From NCBI GenBank assembly GCA_902464635.1, contig CABQKC010000026.1, positions 1-26,876 on the forward strand: a stretch of 26,876 nt of DNA, written 5' to 3'. A program made the position numbers and the translations under genes. The stretch comes from an uncultured Caryophanales bacterium (GTDB lineage Bacteria; Bacillota_I; Bacilli_A; RFN20; CAG-826). Shown in pieces: positions 7,933 through 16,239 of the stretch (position 1 is its first letter; each line of letters opens with the position of its first letter). The notes under the pieces were generated by a model, which worked only from the letters and a program-made list of their open reading frames with translations, was not told the origin of the DNA and did not search any database.

Positions 7933-8484
7933 TTATTTCTTACCAGTAGCACCGGCTCTCTTACCTTCCTTGCGGATGATAACTTCGCCTTTGTACTTAA
8001 TTCCCTTACCACCATATGGTTCAGGACGCTTGGTATCGTGGATTAATGCAGCGGTTTGTCCAACCTTTTGCTTATCGATACCTTCGACAACGATGTGGGT
8101 TTCATCGGTAGTAGAGACTTTGACTCCATCAAGAGGATGGATGACTACTTCGTGGGAGAAACCTACATTGAGAACTAGGTCGGTTCCGCGCATGGCGCAA
8201 CGATAACCGATACCAGAGATCTCTAATTCTTTTTTGAATCCTTCATGGACACCAGTGACAGCATTATGTAAGTTGGCTCTGGTGGTACCATGTAATTCTA
8301 GGTCGATTTGATCTTCTCCAGCTCTATGGCAGAGAAGTTCGTTTCCTTTTTCCTCGACGCTGACGTTATTTGGAACAACAACGCTTAATTCGCCTTTGGG
8401 TCCTTTAACAGTTACAAGTCCGGCTTTGATTTCGGCAGTAACTCCTTCAGGAAGAACGACGGGTTTAAATCCGATTCTTGACAT
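7933..8484 (-). CDS. rplF: 50S ribosomal protein L6
   Basis: L6, near the factor-binding site of the large subunit; 183 residues, two homologous domains. SRIGFKPVVLPEGVTAEI opens it and RPEPYGGKGIKYKGEVIIRKEGKRAG is the diagnostic C-terminal block. GGAGG precedes the ATG. Normal spc-operon position between rpsH and rplR. Confidence 0.98.
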   Translation of the reverse strand: MSRIGFKPVVLPEGVTAEIKAGLVTVKGPKGELSVVVPNNVSVEEKGNELLCHRAGEDQIDLELHGTTRANLHNAVTGVHEGFKKELEISGIGYRCAMRGTDLVLNVGFSHEVVIHPLDGVKVSTTDETHIVVEGIDKQKVGQTAALIHDTKRPEPYGGKGIKYKGEVIIRKEGKRAGATGKK

Positions 8485-8501
8485 TATTTCTTCCTCCTAT
8501 A

Positions 8502-8897
8502 TTACCAAACGTAGCAAAGGATTTCTCCGCCAACGTGTTGCTTTCTAGCTTGATGGTCGGTTAGTAGGCCATTTGGGGTAGAAACGATAGCGATTCCAAG
8601 TCCTTTGAGAACACTTGGGATTTTGTCGGCTTCGCTATAGATACGAAGACCTGGTTTTGATATACGCTTTAAGCCAGTGATGACTCTTTCGCCACTGGAA
8701 CTATATTTCAAGACGATGACAAGGGTTTTCTTGCCTTCGTTTTCTTCAAGGCGATATGAAGTAATAAAGCCTTGGTTCTTTAAAATCTCGGCAATGCCTT
8801 CCTTCATTTTGGAAGTTGGCATGGAGACTTCTTCGTAACGTAATTTGTTAGCGTTACGGATACGAGTGAGCATATCTGCTATTGGATCTGCATTCAT
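8502..8897 (-). CDS. rpsH: 30S ribosomal protein S8
   Basis: S8, an early-assembling 16S rRNA-binding protein, 131 residues, normal length. DPIADMLTRIRNANKLRYEEVSMPTSKMK begins it and LGIAIVSTPNGLLTDHQARKQHVGGEILCYVW ends it, both diagnostic. In some bacteria S8 represses the spc operon by binding its mRNA; no mimic site was found here. Confidence 0.98.
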   Translation of the reverse strand: MNADPIADMLTRIRNANKLRYEEVSMPTSKMKEGIAEILKNQGFITSYRLEENEGKKTLVIVLKYSSSGERVITGLKRISKPGLRIYSEADKIPSVLKGLGIAIVSTPNGLLTDHQARKQHVGGEILCYVW

Positions 8898-8915
8898 TTT
8901 ATTAGTCTCCTTTCA

Positions 8916-9101
8916 TTACCATGAAGCCTTCTTCATGCCTGGGATTTCACCTTTGTAGGCTAATTCCCTTAGGCAGATACGGCATAATCCGAAGCGGCGG
9001 ATGACCCCGTGAGGACGTCCGCATCTTTTGCAGCGGGTATATTCGCGAACACCGAATTTTTGTGTTCTTTGTTCTTTAGCAATTAAACTTTTCTTAGCCA
9101 T
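8916..9101 (-). CDS. rpsN: 30S ribosomal protein S14, zinc type
   Basis: S14 of the short zinc-binding (C+) type, 61 residues. C24-x2-C27 and C40-x2-C43 frame GRPHGVIRRFGL. The short type in the spc operon is usual in Firmicutes and Mollicutes; in Bacillus a zinc-independent paralog is held elsewhere, and none is present in this window. It lies between rplE and rpsH. Confidence 0.98.
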   Translation of the reverse strand: MAKKSLIAKEQRTQKFGVREYTRCKRCGRPHGVIRRFGLCRICLRELAYKGEIPGMKKASW

Positions 9102-9112
9102 GAACTTTCTCC

Positions 9113-9745
9113 TTATTTCCTAAAGGGCATGCCAATCTTTTCAAGAAGAGCATAGGCCTCTTTATCGGAATTTGCGGTAGTTACGATAACAATATCCATA
9201 CCACGGACCTTGGCTACTTTATCATAGTCAATTTCTGGGAAGATCAATTGTTCTTTGATACCGAGGGTGTAATTACCATGACCATCGAAGGCATTTTTGC
9301 TAACGCCACGGAAGTCACGAACACGTGGAAGGGCGATTGAGACTAATTTATCAAGGAATTCATACATCCTAGCACCACGGAGGGTAACTTTTGTTCCGAT
9401 GGCTTGTCCTTCTCTAACCTTGAAGGTAGCGATGGACTTCTTAGCCTTGGTAACAACTGGATGTTGACCAGTGATGATAGATAAGTCATTGACAGCATCA
9501 TCAAGGGCTTTGGAATTTGCGGTAGCATCTCCAACACCGATGTTGATGACGACTTTTTCAATCCTTGGAGCTTGCATTACGGTTGAATAGTTAAATTCCT
9601 TAACTAATTCAGGGACAATGGTCTCCTTGTATTTCTTGTAAAGACGGTTTTCGGCTTTGGTTTCGTTTGTAACTACTTCCGCTGCTTCAACTTTCTTTGC
9701 TTTCTTAGGGGCAGCCTTAGCGGCCTTTTTTGTTTCAGTTGCCAT
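9113..9745 (-). CDS. rplE: 50S ribosomal protein L5, N-terminally extended
   Basis: L5, which with L18 binds 5S rRNA and contacts P-site tRNA. The core begins near residue 33 (RLYKKYKETIVPELVKEFNYSTVMQAPRIEKVVINIGVG) and ends IVIVTTANSDKEAYALLEKIGMPFRK. It has 210 residues against about 179 because of an Ala/Lys-rich N-terminal tail. The tail is real by its ribosome binding site: GGAGG stands 8 bases before the ATG at 9745. Confidence 0.97.
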   Translation of the reverse strand: MATETKKAAKAAPKKAKKVEAAEVVTNETKAENRLYKKYKETIVPELVKEFNYSTVMQAPRIEKVVINIGVGDATANSKALDDAVNDLSIITGQHPVVTKAKKSIATFKVREGQAIGTKVTLRGARMYEFLDKLVSIALPRVRDFRGVSKNAFDGHGNYTLGIKEQLIFPEIDYDKVAKVRGMDIVIVTTANSDKEAYALLEKIGMPFRK

Positions 9746-9759
9746 TCTAGCTTCCTCCT

Positions 9760-10068
9760 TTATTTATCTAGAGATTCACCAGACTTGGCTAGGCGAACCT
9801 TCTTGCCTTTTACCATGCCCATGTGGACACGGGTTGGCTTTTTGGTTTTTGGATCGATGAGAGCAACATTGCTAGCATCGAATGGTACATACATATCAAT
9901 GACCGAACCTTCTGGAACAGATTGGGTTGGTTTCTTGTGCTTCTTATGTACGTTGACACCTTCAACGACGACTTTGTTTAGCTTAGGGTAAACGCGTTGG
10001 ACGATACCTTCCTTGCCTTTGTCGGCACCGGAGATGACGATAACTTTATCACCTTTTTTGATATTCAT
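9760..10068 (-). CDS. rplX: 50S ribosomal protein L24
   Basis: L24, an assembly initiator with an N-terminal KOW motif (KKGDKVIVISGADKGKEGIVQRV), 102 residues, normal length. The ATG at 10068 is chosen over an in-frame ATG at 10098, because AAGGAG lies 6 bases before the former and the latter would overlap rplN. The core ends with VHMGMVKGKKVRLAKSGE. Confidence 0.96.
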   Translation of the reverse strand: MNIKKGDKVIVISGADKGKEGIVQRVYPKLNKVVVEGVNVHKKHKKPTQSVPEGSVIDMYVPFDASNVALIDPKTKKPTRVHMGMVKGKKVRLAKSGESLDK

Positions 10069-10078
10069 ATCTCTCTCC

Positions 10079-10447
10079 TTATAACACCTCGACGGCAAGG
10101 GATATAATCTTCATGTATCCCTTATCACGAAGTTCACGGGCAACTGGACCAAAGACACGAGTGCCAATTGGGTTGCCATCATTGTCGATTAATACGATAG
10201 CATTGTCATCGAAGGCAATTGTGGATCCATCCTTGCGGAGGACTGGGTGCTTAACCCTGACAATAACTCCCTTGACGACATCGCTTTTCTTGACTTTGCC
10301 ATTTGGAATAGCATCTTTGACGGAACATAAGACGACATCTCCGATAGAAGATACTTTGCGATGGCTTCCTCCGTAAAGGCGGAAGACTTTGACCGAGCGG
10401 GCACCGGAGTTATCGGCGACTACTAGGCTGGTTTCATTATGAATCAT
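10079..10447 (-). CDS. rplN: 50S ribosomal protein L14
   Basis: L14 of the large-subunit interface, 122 residues, the usual length. It opens MIHNETSLVVADNSGARSVKVFRLYGGS and ends FGPVARELRDKGYMKIISLAVEVL, both diagnostic. Its start codon shares one base with the rpsQ stop (TAATG), indicating coupled translation. Confidence 0.98.
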   Translation of the reverse strand: MIHNETSLVVADNSGARSVKVFRLYGGSHRKVSSIGDVVLCSVKDAIPNGKVKKSDVVKGVIVRVKHPVLRKDGSTIAFDDNAIVLIDNDGNPIGTRVFGPVARELRDKGYMKIISLAVEVL

Positions 10448-10773
10448 TATTCTCCCTCCTTAGCGGAAATACCTTCCTTAGCTTCTAAGTCGGCTTCGAC
10501 TTCGCTAGCCTTTTCGGCTAAAGCGGCGTGAGAGACGACGGAGACTAAGCGATATCTTTTTGTTTTAGATAAAGGACGGCAGGCCATGATGGTGACTGTA
10601 TCACCGACAATGGCTTGATTGTTCTCATCATGAACGTAATATTTCTTGGAATAGCCTACTCTTTTGGTGTAAAGATGGGCATTGCGTTCGGTAGAGACAG
10701 TAACAACGATAGTCTTATCCATTTTGGTGGAAGTGACAACGCCTTGTACTAAGGCACGATGATTTCTTTCCAT
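10447..10773 (-). CDS. rpsQ: 30S ribosomal protein S17, C-terminally extended
   Basis: S17, a primary 16S rRNA binder with an OB fold. The core ALVQGVVTSTKMDKTIVVTVSTERNAHLYTKRV and later GDTVTIMACRPLSKTKRYRLVSV are diagnostic. It has 108 residues against about 87; the extra 22 or so at the C-terminus are Ala/Glu-rich and acidic. AAGGAG precedes the ATG. Confidence 0.97.
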   Translation of the reverse strand: MERNHRALVQGVVTSTKMDKTIVVTVSTERNAHLYTKRVGYSKKYYVHDENNQAIVGDTVTIMACRPLSKTKRYRLVSVVSHAALAEKASEVEADLEAKEGISAKEGE

Positions 10774-10791
10774 TAGTTATATCTCCTTTCC

Positions 10792-10992
10792 TTATTTAGC
10801 AATGTCAAGTTCTCTTTGACGCTTGACGGTTTCGGCTTTGGCGAGGTCTTTTCTAACGTTGCGGACCATTTCGCCATGTTCTAATTGTCCAACGGCCTTT
10901 TTGCGGCGCAATTCGAACAATTCTTCCTTTAACTCGTAGATTTTCTTAGCGAGTTCTTCCGAGGTTAGTTCGCGGAATTCTTTAACTTCCAT
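10792..10992 (-). CDS. rpmC: 50S ribosomal protein L29
   Basis: L29, a two-helix protein near the peptide exit tunnel and the signal-recognition-particle docking area, 66 residues, normal. FRELTSEELAKKIYELKEELFELRRKKAVGQLEH is diagnostic. The ATG overlaps the rplP stop by one base (TAATG). Confidence 0.98.
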   Translation of the reverse strand: MEVKEFRELTSEELAKKIYELKEELFELRRKKAVGQLEHGEMVRNVRKDLAKAETVKRQRELDIAK

Positions 10993-11549
10993 TACTTGGC
11001 CTCCTTATTTTCAACTTCGGTTGGGGTTTCGTTTCCGGTATCAGAAACGGTTTCAACCTTGATTTCATCTTCTTTTTCAATAGCTTCTAGAGAAGATTCA
11101 TGAACCTCTTCCATCTTAAGTAATTCAGCTTGGGAGAGAGCTTTTTCCCTCTTGATGACCTTGGTCTTGACTGGAAGTTTATATCCGGCAAGATGAAGGG
11201 CCTTTTGGGCTTTGACTGGATCGATGCCACCAATTTCGAAGAGAACAGTTCCCTTCTTGACGACGGCTACCCATCCTTCTGGGCTTCCTTTACCGCTACC
11301 CATACGAACTTCGGCTGGTTTCTTGGTCTTTGCTAAGTGTGGGAAGATTCTGATCCAGACTTTCCCAGCACGGTCAGTATAACGGGCCAAGACGATACGA
11401 GCAGATTCGATTTGGTGATCGGTAACGTAATTTCCTTCAGTGGCTACTAATCCGTATTCACCGAAGTCGACACTAGTGCCGGCTTTGGCTTTTCCTTCAT
11501 ATTTGAGGCCATGAGGACGGCGATATTTAACGCGCTTTGGTTGTAGCAT
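10992..11549 (-). CDS. rplP: 50S ribosomal protein L16, C-terminally extended
   Basis: L16, which helps shape the A-site region of the large subunit. Residues 1-134 are the core: MLQPKRVKYRRPHGLKYEGKAK, EVRMGSGKGSPEGWVAVVKKG and LAGYKLPVKTKVIKR. The remaining 50 or so residues form a strongly acidic tail (Glu, Asp, Thr, Val) not found in typical L16, giving 185 residues against about 140. The first 23 bases overlap the 3' end of rpsC, whose coding sequence supplies the GGAGG site. Confidence 0.97.
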   Translation of the reverse strand: MLQPKRVKYRRPHGLKYEGKAKAGTSVDFGEYGLVATEGNYVTDHQIESARIVLARYTDRAGKVWIRIFPHLAKTKKPAEVRMGSGKGSPEGWVAVVKKGTVLFEIGGIDPVKAQKALHLAGYKLPVKTKVIKREKALSQAELLKMEEVHESSLEAIEKEDEIKVETVSDTGNETPTEVENKEAK

Positions 11550-12294
11550 CTTTATTGCCTCCTTTTGCTATTGGGCGGCGTCCATTATTCCTTGGGAAAT
11601 TTGGACGGGCATTTTGTTGTGGAGCTGGTTCGTTGACTTCTTCAGTTCCTGCCTTATTTAAGGAACGGCAGATCCAGACTTTGACACCGATGTTTCCATA
11701 GGTGGTAGAAGCTGGAACGTGGGCGAAGTCGATATCAGCACGTAGGGTATGAAGAGGGATGACTCCATCTTTATATCCTTCACGTCTAGCGATTTCAGCA
11801 CCGCCAAGACGTCCAGAGCATAAGGTTTTGCTTCCTTTTGCGCCAGCTTTCTTCATCCTTTGGATGGCTTTTTTCATTGTAGAACGGAAGGCGGCACGAT
11901 TTTCGAGTTCGCTAGCAATCCATTTGGCAACTAGAGTAGCATCCAAGTCAGGATTCTTAACTTCGACAACATCAAGCTTGACGGCGCCAGATTTTACGAT
12001 CCTGCCAAGTTCCTTGGTAAGACGGGTAACATTGGCTCCATCTTGTCCGATGACATCACCTGGACGGGCGACGTAGACGGATACTTTGACGTTATGACCA
12101 TTCTTATCGGTTTTTACACGTTCGATAGTAATGTGAGATAACATGGAGTTCTTTAATTCTTTGTCGAGATATTTACGGATGGCGATATCTTCAACTAGGA
12201 AGTCTCCATATTCTTTCTTAGAGGCGAACCATTTAGAATTCCAGTCGCGATTGATGCCAACACGCATTCCGACTGCATTGACTTTTTGTCCCAT
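11527..12294 (-). CDS. rpsC: 30S ribosomal protein S3
   Basis: S3, part of the mRNA entry channel with helicase activity. It begins MGQKVNAVGMRVGINRDWNS, has a KH domain (DVIGQDGANVTRLTKELGRI) and the block GRLGGAEIARREGYKDG. An in-frame ATG exists at 12333 inside rplV, but the family start and AAGGAGG 11 bases upstream favour 12294 (255 residues). About 35 C-terminal residues after the core are Pro/Asn/Arg-rich, longer than usual, and overlap the start of rplP by 23 bases. Confidence 0.96.
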   Translation of the reverse strand: MGQKVNAVGMRVGINRDWNSKWFASKKEYGDFLVEDIAIRKYLDKELKNSMLSHITIERVKTDKNGHNVKVSVYVARPGDVIGQDGANVTRLTKELGRIVKSGAVKLDVVEVKNPDLDATLVAKWIASELENRAAFRSTMKKAIQRMKKAGAKGSKTLCSGRLGGAEIARREGYKDGVIPLHTLRADIDFAHVPASTTYGNIGVKVWICRSLNKAGTEEVNEPAPQQNARPNFPRNNGRRPIAKGGNKDATTKAR

Positions 12295-12310
12295 TTTCTT
12301 TCGGTCCTCC

Positions 12311-12898
12311 TTAATTTCTTTCCTTGACAACAACTAATAGGTTAGCGTTGCGTTTAATGATTGGCGAGGCAGAGCCTTTCGCCCTTGGGATGAAGCGTTT
12401 GATCTTTAGTCCATCAGAGACTTGAATCTCAGCGACATAGAGAGAAGATTTATCCATCCCAAAGTTATTGACAGCATTAGCGGCAGCAGATTTGATGGCC
12501 TTGGCTACTGGAGCAGCAGCGACCTTGTTGGTCTTGGATAAGATTCCAAGGGCAACAGATACATCTTTTCCTCTAACAGCATCGGCTACGAATCTAACTT
12601 TACGTGGGGTAATGCGGACATCCCTAGCGAAGCATCTAGCTTCGGTAACTGGGGCTTTTTCCTCAACCTTGGTAACTTTAGCAGCCTTGGCTTCTTCCTT
12701 AGCAGCCTTCTTGGCAGCTTTGGCTTCGGCTTTGGCTTCTTTCTTAGCGGTCTTGACGTCTTTTACTTCGTTGACGACTTCTTCTTTAACTTCTTCTTTT
12801 TCAACCTTTTTGACTGCTTCTTTCTTTGGGGCAGCCTTTTTGGTTGTAGTTTTCTTAGCGGCAGTTTTCTTAACTGTCTTCTTAGTTTCTTCAGCCAT
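12311..12898 (-). CDS. rplV: 50S ribosomal protein L22, long N-terminal tail
   Basis: L22, whose beta-hairpin lines the peptide exit tunnel. The core begins near residue 85 (EARCFARDVRITPRKVRFVADAVRGKDV) and ends IIKRNANLLVVVKERN. It has 195 residues against about 113: the first 84 are a repetitive Lys/Ala/Glu stretch with many KK, AKK and EE steps. The start is supported by AAGGAG 7 bases before the ATG at 12898. A tail of this kind would probably project from the ribosome surface; its role is unknown. Confidence 0.96.
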   Translation of the reverse strand: MAEETKKTVKKTAAKKTTTKKAAPKKEAVKKVEKEEVKEEVVNEVKDVKTAKKEAKAEAKAAKKAAKEEAKAAKVTKVEEKAPVTEARCFARDVRITPRKVRFVADAVRGKDVSVALGILSKTNKVAAAPVAKAIKSAAANAVNNFGMDKSSLYVAEIQVSDGLKIKRFIPRAKGSASPIIKRNANLLVVVKERN

Positions 12899-12909
12899 TA
12901 TTACGCTCC

Positions 12910-13197
12910 TTATTTCTTAGCAGCTTGGTCACCGACGTTATTCCCATGGTGGCCAGGGAAGGTTCTGGTTGGGGCGAATTCGCCAAGTTTGTGTCCAACC
13001 ATGTCTTCAGTAACATAAACAGTGATGTGTTCATGTCCATTGTAGACAGCGAATGTTTGTTCGACGAAGGCGGGATAGATCGTCGAGCGGCGAGACCAGG
13101 TTTTGATGATCTCTTTCTTTCCGGACTTTTGGAGGGCTTCAACCTTCTTGAGAAGGTATTCATCCACGAATGGTCCTTTTTTAAGTGAACGTGACAT
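12910..13197 (-). CDS. rpsS: 30S ribosomal protein S19
   Basis: S19 of the small-subunit head, 95 residues, normal length. SRSLKKGPFVDEYLLKKVEAL begins it, and TWSRRSTIYPAFVEQTFAVYNGHEH with GHKLGEFAPTRTFPGH are diagnostic. GGAG precedes the ATG. Standard position between rplB and rplV. Confidence 0.98.
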   Translation of the reverse strand: MSRSLKKGPFVDEYLLKKVEALQKSGKKEIIKTWSRRSTIYPAFVEQTFAVYNGHEHITVYVTEDMVGHKLGEFAPTRTFPGHHGNNVGDQAAKK

Positions 13198-13212
13198 GTT
13201 CTATCTCCTTCC

Positions 13213-14049
13213 TTACTTCTTATCCGACTTACGTCTTATTATTAGACGAGTGGAATTCTTCTTAACGTGGCGGGTCTTGACACCTTGGCTACGCTTACCC
13301 CATGGGGTACGTGGGGCATCGCGTCCGACAGGGCACTTACCTTCTCCACCACCGTGAGGGTGATCATTTGGGTTCATGGCAGAACCACGGACTGTTGGGC
13401 GGACGCCCTTCCAGCGGGTCTTACCAGCTTTACCTAAGTTAATTAAGTTATAATCTTCGTTACCGACGATACCGATGGTAGCACGGCAATTCTTTAATAA
13501 CTTTCTCATTTCTGTAGAGGCAAGACGGACAATGACATAATTTCCATCAATGCCAAGTACCTGGGCGCTAGTTCCAGCGGCACGGCACATTTGAGCACCT
13601 TTGCCTGGTTGAAGTTCTAGGTTATGAACGAAGGTACCTTCAGGAATGTTTTGAAGTTCGCAGCAGTTTCCGACTTTGATATCGGTTGCTTTTCCAGAAA
13701 CAATCTTGTCACCAACTTTTAAGCCTTGTGGTTCGATGATGTAGGCTTTGACCCCATCAGCGTAGCAGATTAAGGCAATGTTAGCGTTTCTATTTGGATC
13801 GTATTCGATGGCTTTGACGGTCGCTGGGATATCATCCTTAACACGACGGAAGTCAATGATACGATAACGGTTTTTGTTTCCTCCACCAATGTGGCGGCAG
13901 GTGATGTGACCCTGATTGTTACGTCCGCCCGTATGTTTCTTAGGGGCGAGTAGCGATTTTTCAGGAGTCGATTTTGTGATGTCCTCGAAGGTAGAGTTTG
14001 TCATGGAACGTCTACTCTTCGTATATGGACGGTAGGTTCTAATAGCCAT
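13213..14049 (-). CDS. rplB: 50S ribosomal protein L2
   Basis: L2, required for peptidyl transferase activity and subunit association, 278 residues, normal. The N-terminal RTYRPYTKSRRSM, the central GNCCELQNIPEGTFVHNLELQPGKG and the C-terminal VRGSAMNPNDHPHGGGEGK with the conserved histidine are diagnostic. A 64-base gap separates it from rplW, the longest within the S10 part of the cluster, and it holds a small AT-rich hairpin. Confidence 0.98.
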   Translation of the reverse strand: MAIRTYRPYTKSRRSMTNSTFEDITKSTPEKSLLAPKKHTGGRNNQGHITCRHIGGGNKNRYRIIDFRRVKDDIPATVKAIEYDPNRNANIALICYADGVKAYIIEPQGLKVGDKIVSGKATDIKVGNCCELQNIPEGTFVHNLELQPGKGAQMCRAAGTSAQVLGIDGNYVIVRLASTEMRKLLKNCRATIGIVGNEDYNLINLGKAGKTRWKGVRPTVRGSAMNPNDHPHGGGEGKCPVGRDAPRTPWGKRSQGVKTRHVKKNSTRLIIRRKSDKK

Positions 14050-14076
14050 TTTTTTCTCCTATATTAGACTCTTTAT

Positions 14077-14100
14077 CTATATATCCTTATTTATATATAG
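14077..14100 (-). other. AT-rich hairpin between rplW and rplB
   Basis: CTATATAT (14077-14084) and ATATATAG (14093-14100) form a perfect 8-bp stem around an 8-base loop, between the rplW stop and the rplB ribosome binding site. No T run follows. It could influence mRNA cleavage or stability, or be chance in AT-rich DNA. Confidence 0.35.
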
Positions 14101-14113
14101 AAGGGTGGTTTCC

Positions 14114-14524
14114 TTACTCTTTGAACAAGTCGATGGCTTGACCTTCTTCAATGGTGACAACAGCTTTCTTGAATCCAGCGATTGTTCCCTTGTAGCGTCC
14201 GCCTCTAGTTGTTTGCTTAGCTCTTTGATTAGAGACTTTGACATCAACAACCTTGACTTGGAATATATGCTCGAATGCTTCCTTGATTTCAATCTTGTTG
14301 GCGTTAGAGGCAACTTTGACTGTAACCTTGTTGGCATTTTGCATAAGAGCCATGCTCTTTTCAGTGATGTGAGGAGCCTCGATAACCTTGAAGTCATGAG
14401 CAGTAGCCTTTGGGAAGGTTACTTTCTTTTCTTCAACTTTGGCTTCCTTAGTCTTCTTGGCTTTCTTGGTTTCCTTCTTAGGGGCAACTTCGGTAGCCAC
14501 AACTTCTTTAACTTCTTCAGCCAT
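14114..14524 (-). CDS. rplW: 50S ribosomal protein L23, N-terminally extended
   Basis: L23 at the peptide exit, the docking point for trigger factor and the signal recognition particle. The core begins near residue 46 (VIEAPHITEKSMALMQNANKVTVKVASNANKIEIKEAFE) and ends GGRYKGTIAGFKKAVVTIEEGQAIDLF. It has 136 residues against about 95; the 45-residue N-terminal tail is Lys/Glu/Ala-rich with APKKETKKAKK, like the tails of L22 and L5. It begins one base after the rplD stop, with GGAGG inside rplD. Confidence 0.97.
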   Translation of the reverse strand: MAEEVKEVVATEVAPKKETKKAKKTKEAKVEEKKVTFPKATAHDFKVIEAPHITEKSMALMQNANKVTVKVASNANKIEIKEAFEHIFQVKVVDVKVSNQRAKQTTRGGRYKGTIAGFKKAVVTIEEGQAIDLFKE

Positions 14525-14525
14525 A

Positions 14526-15164
14526 TTACTTCAAAGCCTCCTCGATTTTCTTTATTCCGTCCTTAGAAACAACAATGTTTTTGAAGTTTAGGACATCGTA
14601 AACGGCGATATTGTCAACTTCAGTAAGACCGACATTAGCAATGTTTCTAGCAGAGAGGATCAACTTGTCGTTTTCACCATCGACTACTACTAAGGTCTTT
14701 CCTTCGACTTTCATTGACTTTAAGGCAAGGGAGAATTCCTTGCTGGAAGCCTTTTCAAGTTCGAGTGAGTCAACAACTACTAGGCCATCATTTGCCTTTT
14801 CTGATAAGACAGCGCGTAAGGCAAGGTTATGGGCCTTCTTGTTTTGGGATAACTTGTAATTTTGGTTGCCATCTGGTCCAAATACAGTTCCACCGCCAAC
14901 CCAGATTGGCGACTTGCAATCACCAGCACGGGCACGGCCGGTTCCCTTTTGTCTCCATGGCTTCTTGTTGGTTCCATGGACTTCGTGACGCTTCTTGGTT
15001 TTAGCAGTAGCTTGACGAAGGTTTGATTGATAAACGGTGACAGCGTCTTTGATGACTTGTGGATTGGCATCCTTGACACCGAATACAGAAGCGGATACCT
15101 TGATTGTTCCGGCTTCTTCGCCTTTGAGGTTAATAACCTTTAATGAAACAGTTTTTTCAGCCAT
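14526..15164 (-). CDS. rplD: 50S ribosomal protein L4
   Basis: L4, which lines the exit tunnel; 212 residues, normal. The tunnel loop HGTNKKPWRQKGTGRARAGDCKSPIWVGGGTVFGP (about 60-95) is diagnostic, followed by ALRAVLSEKA. In gammaproteobacteria L4 represses the S10 operon through its leader; whether it acts on the structured leader at 16200-16320 cannot be told from sequence. It begins two bases after rplC, with the ribosome binding site inside rplC. Confidence 0.97.
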   Translation of the reverse strand: MAEKTVSLKVINLKGEEAGTIKVSASVFGVKDANPQVIKDAVTVYQSNLRQATAKTKKRHEVHGTNKKPWRQKGTGRARAGDCKSPIWVGGGTVFGPDGNQNYKLSQNKKAHNLALRAVLSEKANDGLVVVDSLELEKASSKEFSLALKSMKVEGKTLVVVDGENDKLILSARNIANVGLTEVDNIAVYDVLNFKNIVVSKDGIKKIEEALK

Positions 15165-15166
15165 GG

Positions 15167-15868
15167 TTATTCTCCTTTCTTGCTAGCTTCTTCCTTAGCA
15201 GCAACATCAAGGATTTCCTTGACTACTGGGGTACGGAATTGCTTCTTGACTGGGGAGCGAAGCATGACAATGGCCTTCTTTGGTCCTGGGACACCGCCCT
15301 TGACTAAGATGTAGCCCTTTTCAGGATTGCTCTCGATGATTGTGACGTTGAGGATGGTAACTTGTTCTGGTCCCCAATGTCCGGACATTTTCTTTCCTGG
15401 GATAACACGGTTGTTGTCACGACCATTGTTAGCTAAGGAACCGATTTGCCTATGGTAACCGGAACCATGTCCTTTAGGTCCGATATGGTGATGGTACTTC
15501 TTGATGGTACCGCTGTAACCATGACCTTTGTTATGGCCGATGATGTCAACTACTTCACCAGTCTTGAATAAATCGCAGGTAAGAGTTTCGCCAACATTTT
15601 TGCCATAAACTTCATCGCCCTTTAATTCATACATTGCTTCTTTAGTGGCGACTCCAGCTTTCTTGTAGATGCCCTTTTCGGCTTTGGTTAAGTGGCGTTC
15701 GGCCTTATCTTCATAACCAACTTGGATAGCTTCATAGCCATCTTTTTCTTTTGTCTTCTTGCCGATGATAACGTTTGGGAGCACCTCAATGACGGTTACT
15801 GGATACATTGTTCCGTCTGGGGCAAAGACCTCGGTCATGCCCATTTTTCTTCCGATGATGGATTTCAT
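15167..15868 (-). CDS. rplC: 50S ribosomal protein L3
   Basis: L3, an assembly initiator reaching toward the peptidyl transferase centre, 233 residues (usual about 209), with a short Ala/Lys/Glu-rich C-terminal tail. IIGRKMGMTEVFAPDGTMYPVTVIE and the central loop GHGSGYHRQIGSLANNGRDNNRVIPGKKMSGHWG are diagnostic. AAGGAGG lies upstream of the ATG. Standard position after rpsJ. Confidence 0.97.
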   Translation of the reverse strand: MKSIIGRKMGMTEVFAPDGTMYPVTVIEVLPNVIIGKKTKEKDGYEAIQVGYEDKAERHLTKAEKGIYKKAGVATKEAMYELKGDEVYGKNVGETLTCDLFKTGEVVDIIGHNKGHGYSGTIKKYHHHIGPKGHGSGYHRQIGSLANNGRDNNRVIPGKKMSGHWGPEQVTILNVTIIESNPEKGYILVKGGVPGPKKAIVMLRSPVKKQFRTPVVKEILDVAAKEEASKKGE

Positions 15869-15882
15869 GAATTAGGTCCTCC

Positions 15883-16194
15883 TTATAACTTGATGTCGAT
15901 TTCAACACCAGAAGGTAAATCTAATCTTCTAAGTTGTTCGACGGTTTCTTTTTGTGGGTTGGTAATGTAAATCAACCTCTTGTGTGTGCGGATCTCGAAT
16001 TGTTCACGTGCGTCTTTATATTTAAATGTTGCACGGAGAACGGTATAGACCTGCTTTTCTGTTGGTAGAGGGATTGGTCCCTTTACACCAGCTCCGGTAG
16101 TCTTGGCTACTTGTAAGATCTTTTCGACGGCTAAGTCTAGAATCTTGTGATCATAAGCCATTAAGCGTACGCGGATCGCTTTTTCTTTTGCCAT
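15883..16194 (-). CDS. rpsJ: 30S ribosomal protein S10
   Basis: S10 (NusE), a small-subunit head protein that also joins antitermination complexes with NusB; 103 residues, normal. IRVRLMAYDHKILDLAVEKILQ and GPIPLPTEKQVYTVLRATFKYKDAREQFEIRTHKRLI are diagnostic. It is the first gene of the cluster; AGGAGG lies upstream of the ATG, behind a leader of roughly 125 bases. Confidence 0.98.
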   Translation of the reverse strand: MAKEKAIRVRLMAYDHKILDLAVEKILQVAKTTGAGVKGPIPLPTEKQVYTVLRATFKYKDAREQFEIRTHKRLIYITNPQKETVEQLRRLDLPSGVEIDIKL

Positions 16195-16239
16195 GAATGT
16201 TCCTCCTATGACTTTTTTCAGGCTTCTTAACGTTTGCTC

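Noticed and set aside
12295..12333. Upstream in-frame ATG for rpsC
   Set aside because: It lies inside rplV; MGQKVNAVG is the conserved S3 start and has AAGGAGG before it.
12468..12920. 150-codon plus-strand frame, Ala/Leu/Thr-rich and apparently hydrophobic
   Set aside because: Complement of the Lys/Ala-rich L22 tail; the composition is a by-product of AAG/GCT codons.
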